Shown piece after piece: positions 9,257 to 17,041 of a stretch of DNA of 64,000 nucleotides; the first letter of the stretch is position 1, and each line of letters opens with the position of its first letter. A program made the translations under genes and the position numbers. The DNA comes from Nocardioides albertanoniae (lineage in GTDB: Bacteria; Actinomycetota; Actinomycetes; Propionibacteriales; Nocardioidaceae), in assembly GCF_006716315.1 (NCBI RefSeq), contig NZ_VFOV01000001.1, positions 2,496,501-2,560,500 on the forward strand, read 5' to 3'. The notes beneath the pieces were generated by a model. The model had not been told where the DNA came from. It was given only the letters and a program-made list of their open reading frames with translations, and made no database searches.

Positions 9257-9280
9257 TGCGTGTCAGTTATCTGACACGCA
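9257..9280. promoter_or_regulatory. MarR operator 1
   Basis: A perfect 10-bp inverted repeat (TGCGTGTCAG, 4-nt spacer, CTGACACGCA) in the VOC/MarR intergenic region, 17 bp from the VOC start codon. It shares the core TGTCAG-N4-CTGACA with the second site. Confidence 0.8.
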
Positions 9281-9285
9281 ACGGT

Positions 9286-9303
9286 ATGTCAGAATACTGA
9301 CAT
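9286..9303. promoter_or_regulatory. MarR operator 2, overlapping the marR start
   Basis: A perfect 7-bp inverted repeat (ATGTCAG, 4-nt spacer, CTGACAT) whose right arm runs into the marR ATG at 9302. Two sites with the same core, centred 26 bp apart, suggest cooperative autoregulation. Confidence 0.8.
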
Positions 9304-9760
9304 GAGTCAAGAGGGTGTCGACCTGGACAAGTCGCTGGGCTACCTGCTGAAGGAGTCCTCGAGCGCGCTGCGAGCGTCGATGGAAGAGGTGCTCCGGCCG
9401 CTTGGCATGAGCGTGACGCACTACTCCTGTCTCGAGCTGCTGGCCCAACGACCGGGCCTGTCGAACTCCGAGCTGGCCCGGGGCGCGTTCGTGACCCGGC
9501 AGACGATGAACGTGCTGCTCAAGTCGCTCGAACGCGACGGCGACGTGACCCGGCCGACCGAGGCAGCCGTGGGCAAGGTGCTTCCCGCGCGGCTCACACC
9601 GCGCGGCCGCGAGAGGCTCGAGAAGGCGACCGTGGCGGTCCGGTCCGTCGAGGTCCGGATGCTGGCCGGCATGTCGTCAGCCGACCAGGCGGAAGCATTC
9701 CGGATCTTGCAGGGTCTGATCCGGTCACTGCGTGACGGCGGCGTGGGAGAGGGCGACTGA
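9302..9760 (+). CDS. MarR-family transcriptional regulator
   Basis: A 152-residue winged helix-turn-helix protein. The recognition-helix region is LSNSELARGAFVTRQTMNVLLKSLERDGDVTR, and the wing segment LPARLTPRGRERLEKA is typical of MarR. It is expected to be a dimeric repressor of itself and the divergent VOC gene through the two palindromes at 9257-9303. The start codon lies inside operator 2 and there is no clear Shine-Dalgarno. Its ligand is unknown. Confidence 0.88.
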   Translation: MSQEGVDLDKSLGYLLKESSSALRASMEEVLRPLGMSVTHYSCLELLAQRPGLSNSELARGAFVTRQTMNVLLKSLERDGDVTRPTEAAVGKVLPARLTPRGRERLEKATVAVRSVEVRMLAGMSSADQAEAFRILQGLIRSLRDGGVGEGD

Positions 9761-9812
9761 GCGACCCTGGCCAGCAGGGACTACGTCTGCTCCGTCTGTA
9801 TGCGGGCCGGCG

Positions 9813-10250
9813 TCAGAGGTTCATCGTGCGGGAGCGGTCCATCAGGTCGGTCATCGCTCGCTGGAACGTGCGGCGCTCCGTGTCGCTCCAGTCGGTGGTC
9901 AGCTGCGCGAAGACGTCCTCCTGCCAGTGACGTGCCTGGTCGAGCATCGATCGACCAGCCGGGGTGAGCGATGCTTCGCGTCGCCGTCCGTCGGTCGCCG
10001 ACACCGTCATCGCCAGGTGGCCGGCCGCGGTGGCGCTCTTGATCAGTCGGGAGGCGCCACTCTGGTCGATCCCGATCTCGCACGCCACGGCGTTGACCGT
10101 GACCGGCGCCTGTCGCTGCCTGAGTGCGTCGACGGCCTCGCAGGCCAGGACGATGCGGCCCTGCTCTCCGCCGGCGTCTGCCGACCCGGATCGCCGCGCC
10201 CAGTGGCGGACGAAGCCGAACAGGACCTGTCCCGGGCCCTCGCTCGTCAT
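9813..10250 (-). CDS. second MarR-family regulator
   Basis: A 145-residue MarR-type winged helix protein with recognition helix region VTVNAVACEIGIDQSGASRLIKSATAAGHL and wing DGRRREASLTPAGRSMLDQA. The reading frame extends upstream, but the ATG at 10250 overlaps the stop of the preceding NTF2-like gene by ATGA, giving a coupled two-gene operon. The palindrome over that operon's promoter (10636-10654) is its likely operator. Confidence 0.85.
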   Translation of the reverse strand: MTSEGPGQVLFGFVRHWARRSGSADAGGEQGRIVLACEAVDALRQRQAPVTVNAVACEIGIDQSGASRLIKSATAAGHLAMTVSATDGRRREASLTPAGRSMLDQARHWQEDVFAQLTTDWSDTERRTFQRAMTDLMDRSRTMNL

Positions 10251-10627
10251 TCGGTCGCTGCCATCTCGCGGCAGATGTAGGCCAGCTCGAGCGCGGCCTT
10301 GAGATCGGGGAGTCGCAGCGCCGCGGTGATCTTCTCCTCGGAGGCGCGGAAGATCGTCGCCACTCGAGTGGGCTCGGGGCTCTCGGGCCAGGTGGCATCC
10401 TCCTCGACCACCATGAGCCGATCGCTGATCGGGTGCCACGAACGGGGGACGAGCTTGATCCCGGAGCGCTCCACCCAGTCGGCGAACTGGTCGGGCGTGA
10501 TCGGGCCCGCGCCCTTCGGGCCGAGGACGACGACCGGGTCGCCGACTGCCGCCTTCGACCGTTGCAGGTCGCCGGCGTTGACGCCGGCGTGCCACTCGTT
10601 GACGGCTGATTCAAGCACTGACTCCAT
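10247..10627 (-). CDS. small NTF2/SnoaL-like or stress-related hypothetical protein
   Basis: The 126 residues begin ESAVNEWHAGVNAGDLQRSKAAVGDPVVVLGPKGAGPITPDQFADW, the usual opening of NTF2/SnoaL-like alpha+beta cone proteins in which a helix is followed by short strands. Its function is unknown. It is the first gene of an operon with the MarR gene. I prefer the ATG at 10627 over the one at 10651, which lies inside the operator. The hexamer TATAGT (10634-10639, read on the minus strand) is 6 nt before the ATG and there is no Shine-Dalgarno, suggesting leaderless translation. Confidence 0.7.
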   Translation of the reverse strand: MESVLESAVNEWHAGVNAGDLQRSKAAVGDPVVVLGPKGAGPITPDQFADWVERSGIKLVPRSWHPISDRLMVVEEDATWPESPEPTRVATIFRASEEKITAALRLPDLKAALELAYICREMAATE

Positions 10628-10635
10628 GCGGCAAC

Positions 10636-10654
10636 TATATGCGAAACGCATATA
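10636..10654. promoter_or_regulatory. MarR operator overlapping the promoter -10
   Basis: A perfect 8-bp inverted repeat (TATATGCG, AAA, CGCATATA). On the minus strand its end overlaps the TATAGT -10 hexamer of the NTF2-like/marR operon, so binding would block transcription. Its sequence is unrelated to the TGTCAG operators of the first MarR module. Confidence 0.8.
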
Positions 10655-10706
10655 AAAGTCCTGTGCTGGGCACTTCAGGTCGTCTCGGCCCGGACGCTAG
10701 GTGACA

Positions 10707-10770
10707 GCGCTATCGCACATCTGTGTCGTTTGCCGCGATACAGCACGCACACCCCGCCACGAGAGAGGGG
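10707..10770. repeat. copy B of the ~63-bp intergenic repeat
   Basis: Aligns with 6889-6951 by eye along its length, with the strongest identity in GCTATCGCACA and CACACCCCGCCACGAG. It overlaps the left arm of the hairpin at 10765. Confidence 0.65.
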
Positions 10771-10794
10771 CTCCGGCTGGCACCGGAGCCCCTC
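10765..10794. terminator. hairpin terminator of the fadE26-fadE27 operon
   Basis: A 12-bp perfect stem (10765-10776 with 10783-10794) and a 6-nt loop lie 26 bp beyond the fadE27 stop on the minus strand. Confidence 0.7.
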
Positions 10795-10820
10795 GAGGCG
10801 AGCTGAGGATCAGTGACGGG

Positions 10821-11897
10821 TCACGACGCGGCGTACGCGCGTCCGATCCGCAGCGCCTGCTCGGTGGCGCCGCCGAAGACGAACTCGAAGCGTTTGGCGG
10901 CGGTGAAGTAGCGGTGGGCCTCGCCGTCGAGGTCGATGCCGACGCCGCCGTGCACGTGGACGGTGGTGTGGGCGAGGTGGTGGGCGGCATCGGCGGCCCA
11001 GAGCTTCGCGACGGCGACCTGCTCGGCCGCGGGCAGGTCCGAGCCGACCCGCCAGACGGCCTGCCAGAGCGTGAGGCGCTGGGCGAGCACGTCGATGAAC
11101 CCGTCGGCGAGGCGCTGGGAGACCGCCTGGAAGGTGCCGATCGCGCGGCCGAACTGCTCCCGGGTCTTCGCGTACGACGAGGTCAGCGTCAGGGCGCCTT
11201 CGGTGACGCCGAGCAGCTCGGCGGCAGCGGCGACCGTGAGCAGGTCGCCGAGACGGGCAGCGGCGGTGGGGCCGCCGACCCGTTGTGCTGGCGCCGAGGT
11301 GAACGAGACCAGTGCGGTGACATCGCCGTCGCTGGTGTGCTGCGCGGTGCGGTCGACGCCCGGGGCCGTCGCCTCGACCAGGAAGACGCCGGTCTCGCCG
11401 TCGGGCAGCGACGCGGTGACCAAGAACGCGTCTGCGATCATTCCGGCTCTGACCAGCGTCTTCACGCCAGTGATGGCGTCTCCCGCGGCGACGACGGTGG
11501 GAGATTCCGGCAGGTGCGAGTGCTCCTCGGCTACGGCGGCAGTCAGCACGCGCGACCCGTCGGAGATGCCCGCCATCGCCTCCGGCTCGGCTTCGCCGAG
11601 CAGTGCCCCGCACGGGCCGTGCACCGCGAGCGGCACCGGCGCGAGGCGGCGACCCGACTCGACGAGCACCCGGCACAGCTCGGCGAGACCGAGCCCGGCG
11701 CCGTCGTACGCCTCGGGCAGATGCAGGCCGAGCAGGCCGGCCTGGCCGAGGCTCGACCACAGGTCGGCGTCGAAGCGTCCGCGGTCCGCGGCGGCCGTCT
11801 CGACCGTACGCAGCCTCTCGACGGTGGTCGCGTCGCCGATGATCTTCGCGGCGAGCTCGGCGGCGTCGTCGGATTCGGCGGTGAAGGAGAAGTCCAT
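10821..11897 (-). CDS. fadE27: acyl-CoA dehydrogenase FadE27 (ChsE5), non-catalytic-type partner
   Basis: The 358 residues resemble M. tuberculosis FadE27 (ChsE5), sharing YAKTREQFGRAIGTFQAVSQRLADGFIDV, HTTVHVHGGVGIDLD and RYFTAAKRFEFVFGGATEQ. In mycobacteria ChsE4-ChsE5 forms an alpha2beta2 FAD enzyme that dehydrogenates the C8 side chain of 3-oxocholest-4-en-26-oyl-CoA. Such heteromers split the catalytic base and part of the FAD site between subunits. The ATG at 11897 lies 20 bp after fadE26, and the homology starts there (MDFSFTAE). Confidence 0.88.
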   Translation of the reverse strand: MDFSFTAESDDAAELAAKIIGDATTVERLRTVETAAADRGRFDADLWSSLGQAGLLGLHLPEAYDGAGLGLAELCRVLVESGRRLAPVPLAVHGPCGALLGEAEPEAMAGISDGSRVLTAAVAEEHSHLPESPTVVAAGDAITGVKTLVRAGMIADAFLVTASLPDGETGVFLVEATAPGVDRTAQHTSDGDVTALVSFTSAPAQRVGGPTAAARLGDLLTVAAAAELLGVTEGALTLTSSYAKTREQFGRAIGTFQAVSQRLADGFIDVLAQRLTLWQAVWRVGSDLPAAEQVAVAKLWAADAAHHLAHTTVHVHGGVGIDLDGEAHRYFTAAKRFEFVFGGATEQALRIGRAYAAS

Positions 11898-11917
11898 GGT
11901 GTGTCCCTGTCGTCGGT

Positions 11918-13114
11918 TCAGCGCTTGGCGGCGGGGAGGCCGAGGCCCACGTAGCCGATGATGTCTCGTTGGATCTCGTTGGTGCCGCCGCCGAAGGTCA
12001 TCACCAGCGAGGAGCGGTGGAACCGCTCCAGGCGGCCGGCGAGCACCGCGCCGGGGGAGTCGGCGGTGATGCCCGCGTGCGGTCCGACGACCTCCATCAG
12101 GGTGCGGTAGACCTCGGTCGCCAGCTCCGAGCCGTAGACCTTGGTGGCCGACGCCTCGGCCGGCGAGAGCGCGACGCCGTGGTCGGCGTCGGAGGCGAGC
12201 TTCCAGTTGACGAGCGAGAGCGCCTCGATCCGTGCGTGCGCTCGGCCGAGGGCGAGCTGCACCCACTCGGTGTCGATGACCCGGCCGCCGCCCGGAAGCG
12301 TGGTCGAGCGCGCCCACTCCTTGACCATTCCCAGGGAGTGCACCAGCGGAGCCGCCGAGGTGAGCGCGACGCGTTCGTGGTTGAGCTGGTTGGTCATCAG
12401 CGCCCAGCCGCCGCCTCGCTCGGAGACGAGGTTGGAGGCCGGCACGCGCACGTCGGAGTAGTAGGTCGCCGAGGTGCCGACGCCGGCGACGGTCTGCACG
12501 GGCGTGTAGGAGAAACCCTCCGCAGAGGCCGGCACCAGGATCATCGAGAGCCCCTTGTGACGCTTCTCGTCGGGCTCTGTCCGGCAGGCGAGCCAGATCC
12601 AGTCCGCATACTGGATCAGCGAGGTCCACATCTTCTGGCCGTTGATCACCCAGTCGTCGCCGTCGAGCACCGCCTTGGTCTGCAGCGAGGCGAGGTCGGT
12701 GCCGGAGCCCGGCTCGGAGTAGCCGATCGAGAAGTGCAGCTCGCCGGCGAGGATCTTCGGCAGGAAGTACTCCTTCTGCTCCGCGGTGCCGAACCGCATG
12801 ATCGTCGGGCCGACCGTGTTGAGCGTGAGATAGGGGATCGGCACCCCGGCCACGGCGGCGGCGTCGGTGAAGATCAGCTGCTCGACCATGGAGCGGTCCT
12901 GGCCGCCGTACTCCTTGGGCCAGCCGATCCCGAGCCACCCGTCGGAGCCGATCTGCCGGATGGTCGAGAGGTAGACCTCTTTGTCGGCCTCGTCCCCGAA
13001 CTCGCCCGATGCCCGCGCGAGCGCCGCCCGGCGCTCCGGCGTGACCAACTGGGCGAAATACGCGTTGAGCTCTGAGCGAAGTTGCTCCTGGGCGGGTGTC
13101 AAGGCCACATGCAT
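11918..13114 (-). CDS. fadE26: acyl-CoA dehydrogenase FadE26 (ChsE4)
   Basis: The 398 residues are very close to mycobacterial FadE26, with GWPKEYGGQ, HFSIGYSEPGSGTDLASL, NGQKMWTSLIQYADWIWLA, MTNQLNHERVAL and a C-terminal TFGGGTNEIQRDIIG. It pairs with FadE27 in side-chain beta-oxidation. The hexamer TAGTTT (13121-13126, minus strand) is 6 nt before the ATG and shares two bases with the KstR operator, with no Shine-Dalgarno: a leaderless repressible promoter. It is divergent from kshA. Confidence 0.92.
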   Translation of the reverse strand: MHVALTPAQEQLRSELNAYFAQLVTPERRAALARASGEFGDEADKEVYLSTIRQIGSDGWLGIGWPKEYGGQDRSMVEQLIFTDAAAVAGVPIPYLTLNTVGPTIMRFGTAEQKEYFLPKILAGELHFSIGYSEPGSGTDLASLQTKAVLDGDDWVINGQKMWTSLIQYADWIWLACRTEPDEKRHKGLSMILVPASAEGFSYTPVQTVAGVGTSATYYSDVRVPASNLVSERGGGWALMTNQLNHERVALTSAAPLVHSLGMVKEWARSTTLPGGGRVIDTEWVQLALGRAHARIEALSLVNWKLASDADHGVALSPAEASATKVYGSELATEVYRTLMEVVGPHAGITADSPGAVLAGRLERFHRSSLVMTFGGGTNEIQRDIIGYVGLGLPAAKR

Positions 13115-13124
13115 GTGATAAAAC

Positions 13125-13138
13125 TAGAACAGGTTCTA
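13125..13138. promoter_or_regulatory. KstR-type operator between fadE26 and kshA
   Basis: TAGAACAGGTTCTA matches TnnAACnnGTTnnA. It lies in the 72-bp divergent region. The left end overlaps the fadE26 -10 (TAGTTT) and the right end a possible kshA -10 (TACGTT, 13137-13142), so one site could silence both directions. Confidence 0.88.
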
Positions 13139-13186
13139 CGTTTTGACCAGGTACAGGTTCGAAAGACCACAGCGGAAGGTACGACG

Positions 13187-14395
13187 ATGGCCGACCCCAC
13201 CACCCAGACCCGCACGCTCGACCACGGCACCCAGCCCGAGCGCTTCGCGCGCGGTTGGCACTGTCTGGGCCTGGCCAGCGACTTCAAGGACGGCAAGCCC
13301 CACGCCGTGGAGGCGTTCGGCGGCAAGCTGGTCGTCTGGGAGAACACCAAGGGCGAGCTCGGTGTGCTCGACGGCTACTGCCGCCACATGGGCGGTGACC
13401 TGACCCAGGGCACTGTGAAGGGCGACGAGGTCGGCTGCCCGTTCCACGACTGGCGCTGGGGCGCCGACGGTCGCTGCAAGCAGATCCCCTACGCGCGCCG
13501 GGTGCCGCTGCGCGCCCGCACGAAGGCGTACGAGACGGTCATCCGCAACGACTCGCTGCTGATCTGGCACGACCCCGAGGGGTCGAAGGCCGACTACGAC
13601 ATCCTGCCCCCGGAGCTGCCCGACATCAGCAACCGCGAGGTCTACACCGACTGGATCTGGAACACTGTGCAGATCAACGGCAGCCACTGCCGCGAGCTGA
13701 TCGACAACGTGGTCGACATGGCGCACTTCTACTACGTGCACTTCGCCTTCCCGACGGACTTCCGCAACGTCTTCGAGGATCACACCGCGACGCAGTACAT
13801 GGCCTCCAAGGGGCGCCCCGACGTCGCCAACGGCGGCTATGGTGACGCCGACATGTTCCTCAAGTCGGAGGCGACCTACTACGGTCCGGCCTACATGATC
13901 AACTGGCTCGAGGTCGACTACAAGGGGTTCGTGACCGAGGTGATCCTGATCAACAGCCACATCCCGACCGGCCCCGACTCGTTCCTGCTGCAGTACGGAA
14001 TCGTCGTCAAGAAGCCCGAGGGTCTCGACGACAAGACCGCCAACTTCATCGGCAAGAAGTACGCCGACATGTTCGGCGACGGCTTCCTGCAGGACGTCGC
14101 CATCTGGGAGAACAAGGCACCCGTGCAGAACCCGCTGCTGTGCGAGGAGGACGGCCCGGTCTACCAGCTGCGTCGTTGGTACGAGCAGTTCTACGTCGAC
14201 GTCGCCGACATCGAGCCCGAGATGCGCGCCCGCTTCGAGTTCGAGGTCGACACGACCAAGGCCAACGAGTTCTGGCACGACGAGGTCGCCGAGAACCTCC
14301 GCAAGATCGAGGCCGACAAGGCGTCGGCGGAGGAGGCGGCGGAGTCCGTCGAGACGGCCGAGGCGCCTGTCGAGACCACCCACGGGGCCAGTTGA
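13187..14395 (+). CDS. kshA: 3-ketosteroid 9alpha-monooxygenase oxygenase subunit KshA
   Basis: A 402-residue Rieske non-haem iron oxygenase. The Rieske ligands are C65-x-H67 and C84-x2-H87. The mononuclear iron region DNVVDMAHFYYVH supplies H180 and H185, with a later Asp in LQDVAIW. Long shared stretches with mycobacterial KshA (ARGWHCLGL, GSHCRELIDNVVDMAH, EEDGPVYQLRRWY) make the identity clear. It 9alpha-hydroxylates 3-ketosteroids, which together with delta1-dehydrogenation opens ring B. It has a GGAAGGT ribosome site and a leader, unlike its leaderless neighbours. The C terminus has an extra acidic/Ala tail. Confidence 0.95.
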   Translation: MADPTTQTRTLDHGTQPERFARGWHCLGLASDFKDGKPHAVEAFGGKLVVWENTKGELGVLDGYCRHMGGDLTQGTVKGDEVGCPFHDWRWGADGRCKQIPYARRVPLRARTKAYETVIRNDSLLIWHDPEGSKADYDILPPELPDISNREVYTDWIWNTVQINGSHCRELIDNVVDMAHFYYVHFAFPTDFRNVFEDHTATQYMASKGRPDVANGGYGDADMFLKSEATYYGPAYMINWLEVDYKGFVTEVILINSHIPTGPDSFLLQYGIVVKKPEGLDDKTANFIGKKYADMFGDGFLQDVAIWENKAPVQNPLLCEEDGPVYQLRRWYEQFYVDVADIEPEMRARFEFEVDTTKANEFWHDEVAENLRKIEADKASAEEAAESVETAEAPVETTHGAS

Positions 14396-14700
14396 TGGCC
14401 TCGTTCGTCCCGAGCTCGCCCGAGACCGTCGAGGACCAGCGCCTCTACACCCAGGCCCGCCTGGTCGAGGTCGAGTGTCTCGACTGTCTCGCCCGCGTGG
14501 GCGTGAAGAAGAACAGCGAGCACCAGACCTCCGTGCAGTGGACGGCGCAGGCACAGGCACAGTGCCCCGACCTCGTACGCCGCAAGCAGGCCGCCGACGG
14601 CGGTCGGCTCATCCATGCCGGCTGCCCGCGTCTGGCAGCCTCCATCGAAGCAGCCGTCGCCGACGGCCGGATCCAGATCGGGGCCGAGGATGGCTACTGA
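14395..14700 (+). CDS. small four-cysteine protein embedded in the ksh operon
   Basis: A 101-residue protein of unknown function. Its ATG shares one base with the kshA stop (TGATG) and its end overlaps the kshB start by 11 bp, so all three are translated as a coupled unit. It has exactly four cysteines, C28-x2-C31, C57 and C77, suggesting a zinc or iron-sulfur site. No signal peptide or membrane helix is visible. It could be an accessory electron-transfer, assembly or stability factor for the KshAB system. The equivalent mycobacterial locus has an uncharacterised gene, Rv3527, after kshA, but I cannot establish orthology. Confidence 0.8.
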   Translation: MASFVPSSPETVEDQRLYTQARLVEVECLDCLARVGVKKNSEHQTSVQWTAQAQAQCPDLVRRKQAADGGRLIHAGCPRLAASIEAAVADGRIQIGAEDGY

Positions 14701-15757
14701 CTCGTTTCTCCTCTCCGTCGCCGATGTCGTCGAGGAGACGGCCGAGGCCCACTCGATCGTCTTCGAGGTGCCCGCGGATGCTCGTGAGTCGTTCCAGCCG
14801 AAGCCGGGGCAGTTTCTCACGGTCGCGGTGCCGAGCGACCGCGACGGCCTGGCGGCGCGCTGCTACTCGCTCTCGAGCGCTCCGGGCGACCAGCTGACGG
14901 TGACCGTCAAGCGCACCGCCGACGGGTATGCGTCCAACTGGATCTGCGACAACCTCCGGCCCGGCGACACGCTGCGCGTGCTCCCGCCGAGCGGGATCTT
15001 CACCCCTGCCGACATCGACGCCGACCTGCTGCTGTTCGCCGGCGGCTCCGGCGTCACCCCGATCATCTCGATCGCCCGCACCGCCCTGCGCGAGGGCAAG
15101 GGCCGGATCGTGGTCTTCTACGCCAACCGCGACGAGGCGTCGGTGATCTTCGCCGAGGAGTGGGCGCGGCTGGCCGCGGAGCACCCCGACCGGCTCCAGG
15201 TGGTCCATTGGCTCGAGTCTGTGCAGGGTCTCCCCACCGGGGAGCAGCTCAAGGCCTTCGCGGCCGACCATCTGAGGTACGACGCCTTCGTCTGTGGTCC
15301 TGCGCCGTTCATGAAGGCGACGGTCGCGGCGCTCAAGGAGCTCGAGTTCCCGCGGGCGCGTCGTCATCAGGAGAAGTTCTCCTCGCTGGGCGGCAACCCG
15401 TTCGGTGACGTCGCCCCGGTCGAGACCGTCGACGTCGAGGTGGCCGAGCCCGACGTCGACACCGACGGCGGGCCCAAGCAGCCGGCGACTCTGGAGATCG
15501 AGCTCGACGGCGACACGACGACCTTCGACGACTGGGATCCCGGCACGCCGATGCTCGAGTTCCTCGAGGCCAAGGGCGTCAAGGCGCCCTACTCGTGCCG
15601 CGAGGGGGAGTGCTCGGCGTGTGCCTTCCGGCTGCTCGAGGGCGAGGTGAAGATGGTGCGCAACGACGTGCTCGAGCAGGATGATCTCGACGACGGGATC
15701 CGGCTGGGGTGCCAGTCTCTGCCGACCACCGACACCGTCCGTGGCACCTACTCCTGA
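14690..15757 (+). CDS. kshB: 3-ketosteroid 9alpha-monooxygenase reductase KshB
   Basis: A 355-residue ferredoxin reductase with an FNR-type FAD domain (RCYSLSSAP near residue 58), an NAD(P)H domain (FAGGSGVTPI near 115; FVCGPAPFM near 200) and a C-terminal plant-type [2Fe-2S] domain with C303-x4-C308-x2-C311-x29-C341. This is the KshB layout that delivers electrons from NADH to the KshA Rieske centre. The ATG at 14690 lies inside the preceding Cys4 gene. kshA and kshB are adjacent here, unlike in M. tuberculosis, where they are apart. Confidence 0.93.
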   Translation: MATDSFLLSVADVVEETAEAHSIVFEVPADARESFQPKPGQFLTVAVPSDRDGLAARCYSLSSAPGDQLTVTVKRTADGYASNWICDNLRPGDTLRVLPPSGIFTPADIDADLLLFAGGSGVTPIISIARTALREGKGRIVVFYANRDEASVIFAEEWARLAAEHPDRLQVVHWLESVQGLPTGEQLKAFAADHLRYDAFVCGPAPFMKATVAALKELEFPRARRHQEKFSSLGGNPFGDVAPVETVDVEVAEPDVDTDGGPKQPATLEIELDGDTTTFDDWDPGTPMLEFLEAKGVKAPYSCREGECSACAFRLLEGEVKMVRNDVLEQDDLDDGIRLGCQSLPTTDTVRGTYS

Positions 15758-15907
15758 GGGACTCGCCCGAGATACAGATCAGCAACCGGTTGTCGGATTC
15801 GCGTGATCGGCGCGATAGTGTCGCGCTGCCCGGACCACATCCCGCCGTGTCACCCGAGACGAACGAGGTCGGTTGACCGGTAGGGCTTTAGCGAGGTTTC
15901 CCCCAAC

Positions 15908-16489
15908 GTGTTCAACCGCAACTTCTACGCTGCCCAGGACGATCGCCGCTTCGTCGTCGGTTATGCCCTCGACCTCGGTTTCCGAGTCTTCGACGCCTTC
16001 TCGGCGCCCGGCCAGCCGCTCAGCGAGATCACCACGACGGCCTCCGCCTCGCTCCTGGCGGCACGGCCCGCGTTCAAGCTGTACGCACCCAACACCGGCC
16101 CGGAGCCGGTGATCACCCGGGTGGAGCTCGACGAGGACGAGTTCGGCCCATCCGCCTATGAGTATCAGTGCAACGGCTGGGGCCTGATCGGGCTCAACTT
16201 CGGTGGTGTCGTCGGGCTCGGCGGCCTCGGCTGGAGCACCCTCAACACCATGGCCGAGGCCCGTGCGACCCGCTGGCACGCCGTGGAGCCGATCGGCGCC
16301 GCTCCGTCGGAGTGGAACTGGCCGGCTGTCGACGACGCCGCCGGCAAGATGTTCGAGGCCATCGTCTCCCTCGCCAACACGGCCGTCGGCGACAGCCCGA
16401 TCCTGGCCGCGGCCGGCCAGATGATCAAGGACAAGGGTCTGCTCTACGAGTCCGGCGGCGGGCTGCACGCCCGGCCGGGTCTGGGCTGA
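15908..16489 (+). CDS. hypothetical protein
   Basis: A 193-residue protein with no recognised motif. A Gly-rich hydrophobic patch (GWGLIGLNFGGVVGLGGLGWS, about residues 97-117) could be a membrane-interacting or buried segment; the rest is soluble-looking. The start is GTG at 15908, with only a weak purine-rich region upstream. The 150 bp before it contains no operator I recognise. It converges on the next gene with a 15-bp gap. Confidence 0.6.
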   Translation: MFNRNFYAAQDDRRFVVGYALDLGFRVFDAFSAPGQPLSEITTTASASLLAARPAFKLYAPNTGPEPVITRVELDEDEFGPSAYEYQCNGWGLIGLNFGGVVGLGGLGWSTLNTMAEARATRWHAVEPIGAAPSEWNWPAVDDAAGKMFEAIVSLANTAVGDSPILAAAGQMIKDKGLLYESGGGLHARPGLG

Positions 16490-16504
16490 TCGGTTCCGGG
16501 CTGG

Positions 16505-16999
16505 TCAGAACGCTCGGGCGGCGCTCGCGCCGTCTGCCCAGGTGATGCCGATCTGGGCGGCGGCAGGTGCGGGCGCACGCTCGGGGTAGAGGTAGAGCTC
16601 GATCTCGGCCGGATGCCGGTTCCACCAGGCGGAGCGCGACCCGTCGGTCTCGACGTCCTCGTCGGCGGTGCCGATCGAGGAGCTGATGGCGTCGACGAGG
16701 GAGTCGAAACCGGACGCGCCGCTCGCGGCGGCGACCCACAGGTGCGACCAGAAGTGCTCGACCGTGCCGTCGGGCGCGAGCACCAGACCCGACCTGGTGG
16801 CGCCCCAGTCGCCGGTGACGTCGGCGATCACCGTGGGCCCCTGATCCGCTGCGCCGCCTGAGGTCTCGTGGGCGATCCCGAGCGACGTCATGAGACGCAG
16901 GCCGTCGTCGACCCCGCCGGGTCGCTCGGACCCGGCCAGCTCGAGAATCGCGGCAGAGACCGCGGCCGGCGAGGGCAGGAGCGGGGTGCTGGTCGCCAT
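16505..16999 (-). CDS. hypothetical protein
   Basis: A 164-residue soluble protein, rich in Ala, Ser and Asp; I do not recognise the family. The start ATG at 16999 has no Shine-Dalgarno but has TAGGGT (17006-17011, minus strand) 6 nt upstream, the leaderless geometry seen repeatedly in this window. It is divergent from a methyltransferase gene. Confidence 0.6.
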   Translation of the reverse strand: MATSTPLLPSPAAVSAAILELAGSERPGGVDDGLRLMTSLGIAHETSGGAADQGPTVIADVTGDWGATRSGLVLAPDGTVEHFWSHLWVAAASGASGFDSLVDAISSSIGTADEDVETDGSRSAWWNRHPAEIELYLYPERAPAPAAAQIGITWADGASAARAF

Positions 17000-17041
17000 G
17001 CGACCACCCTACCCAGCGTTCCGGACTAGTGTTCGTCACCG

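Noticed and set aside
15781..15794. AACCGGTT-containing site after kshB as a possible KstR operator
   Set aside because: AAC-N2-GTT is present, but the outer T and A of TnnAACnnGTTnnA are replaced by A and C, and no gene with a clear steroid role follows.
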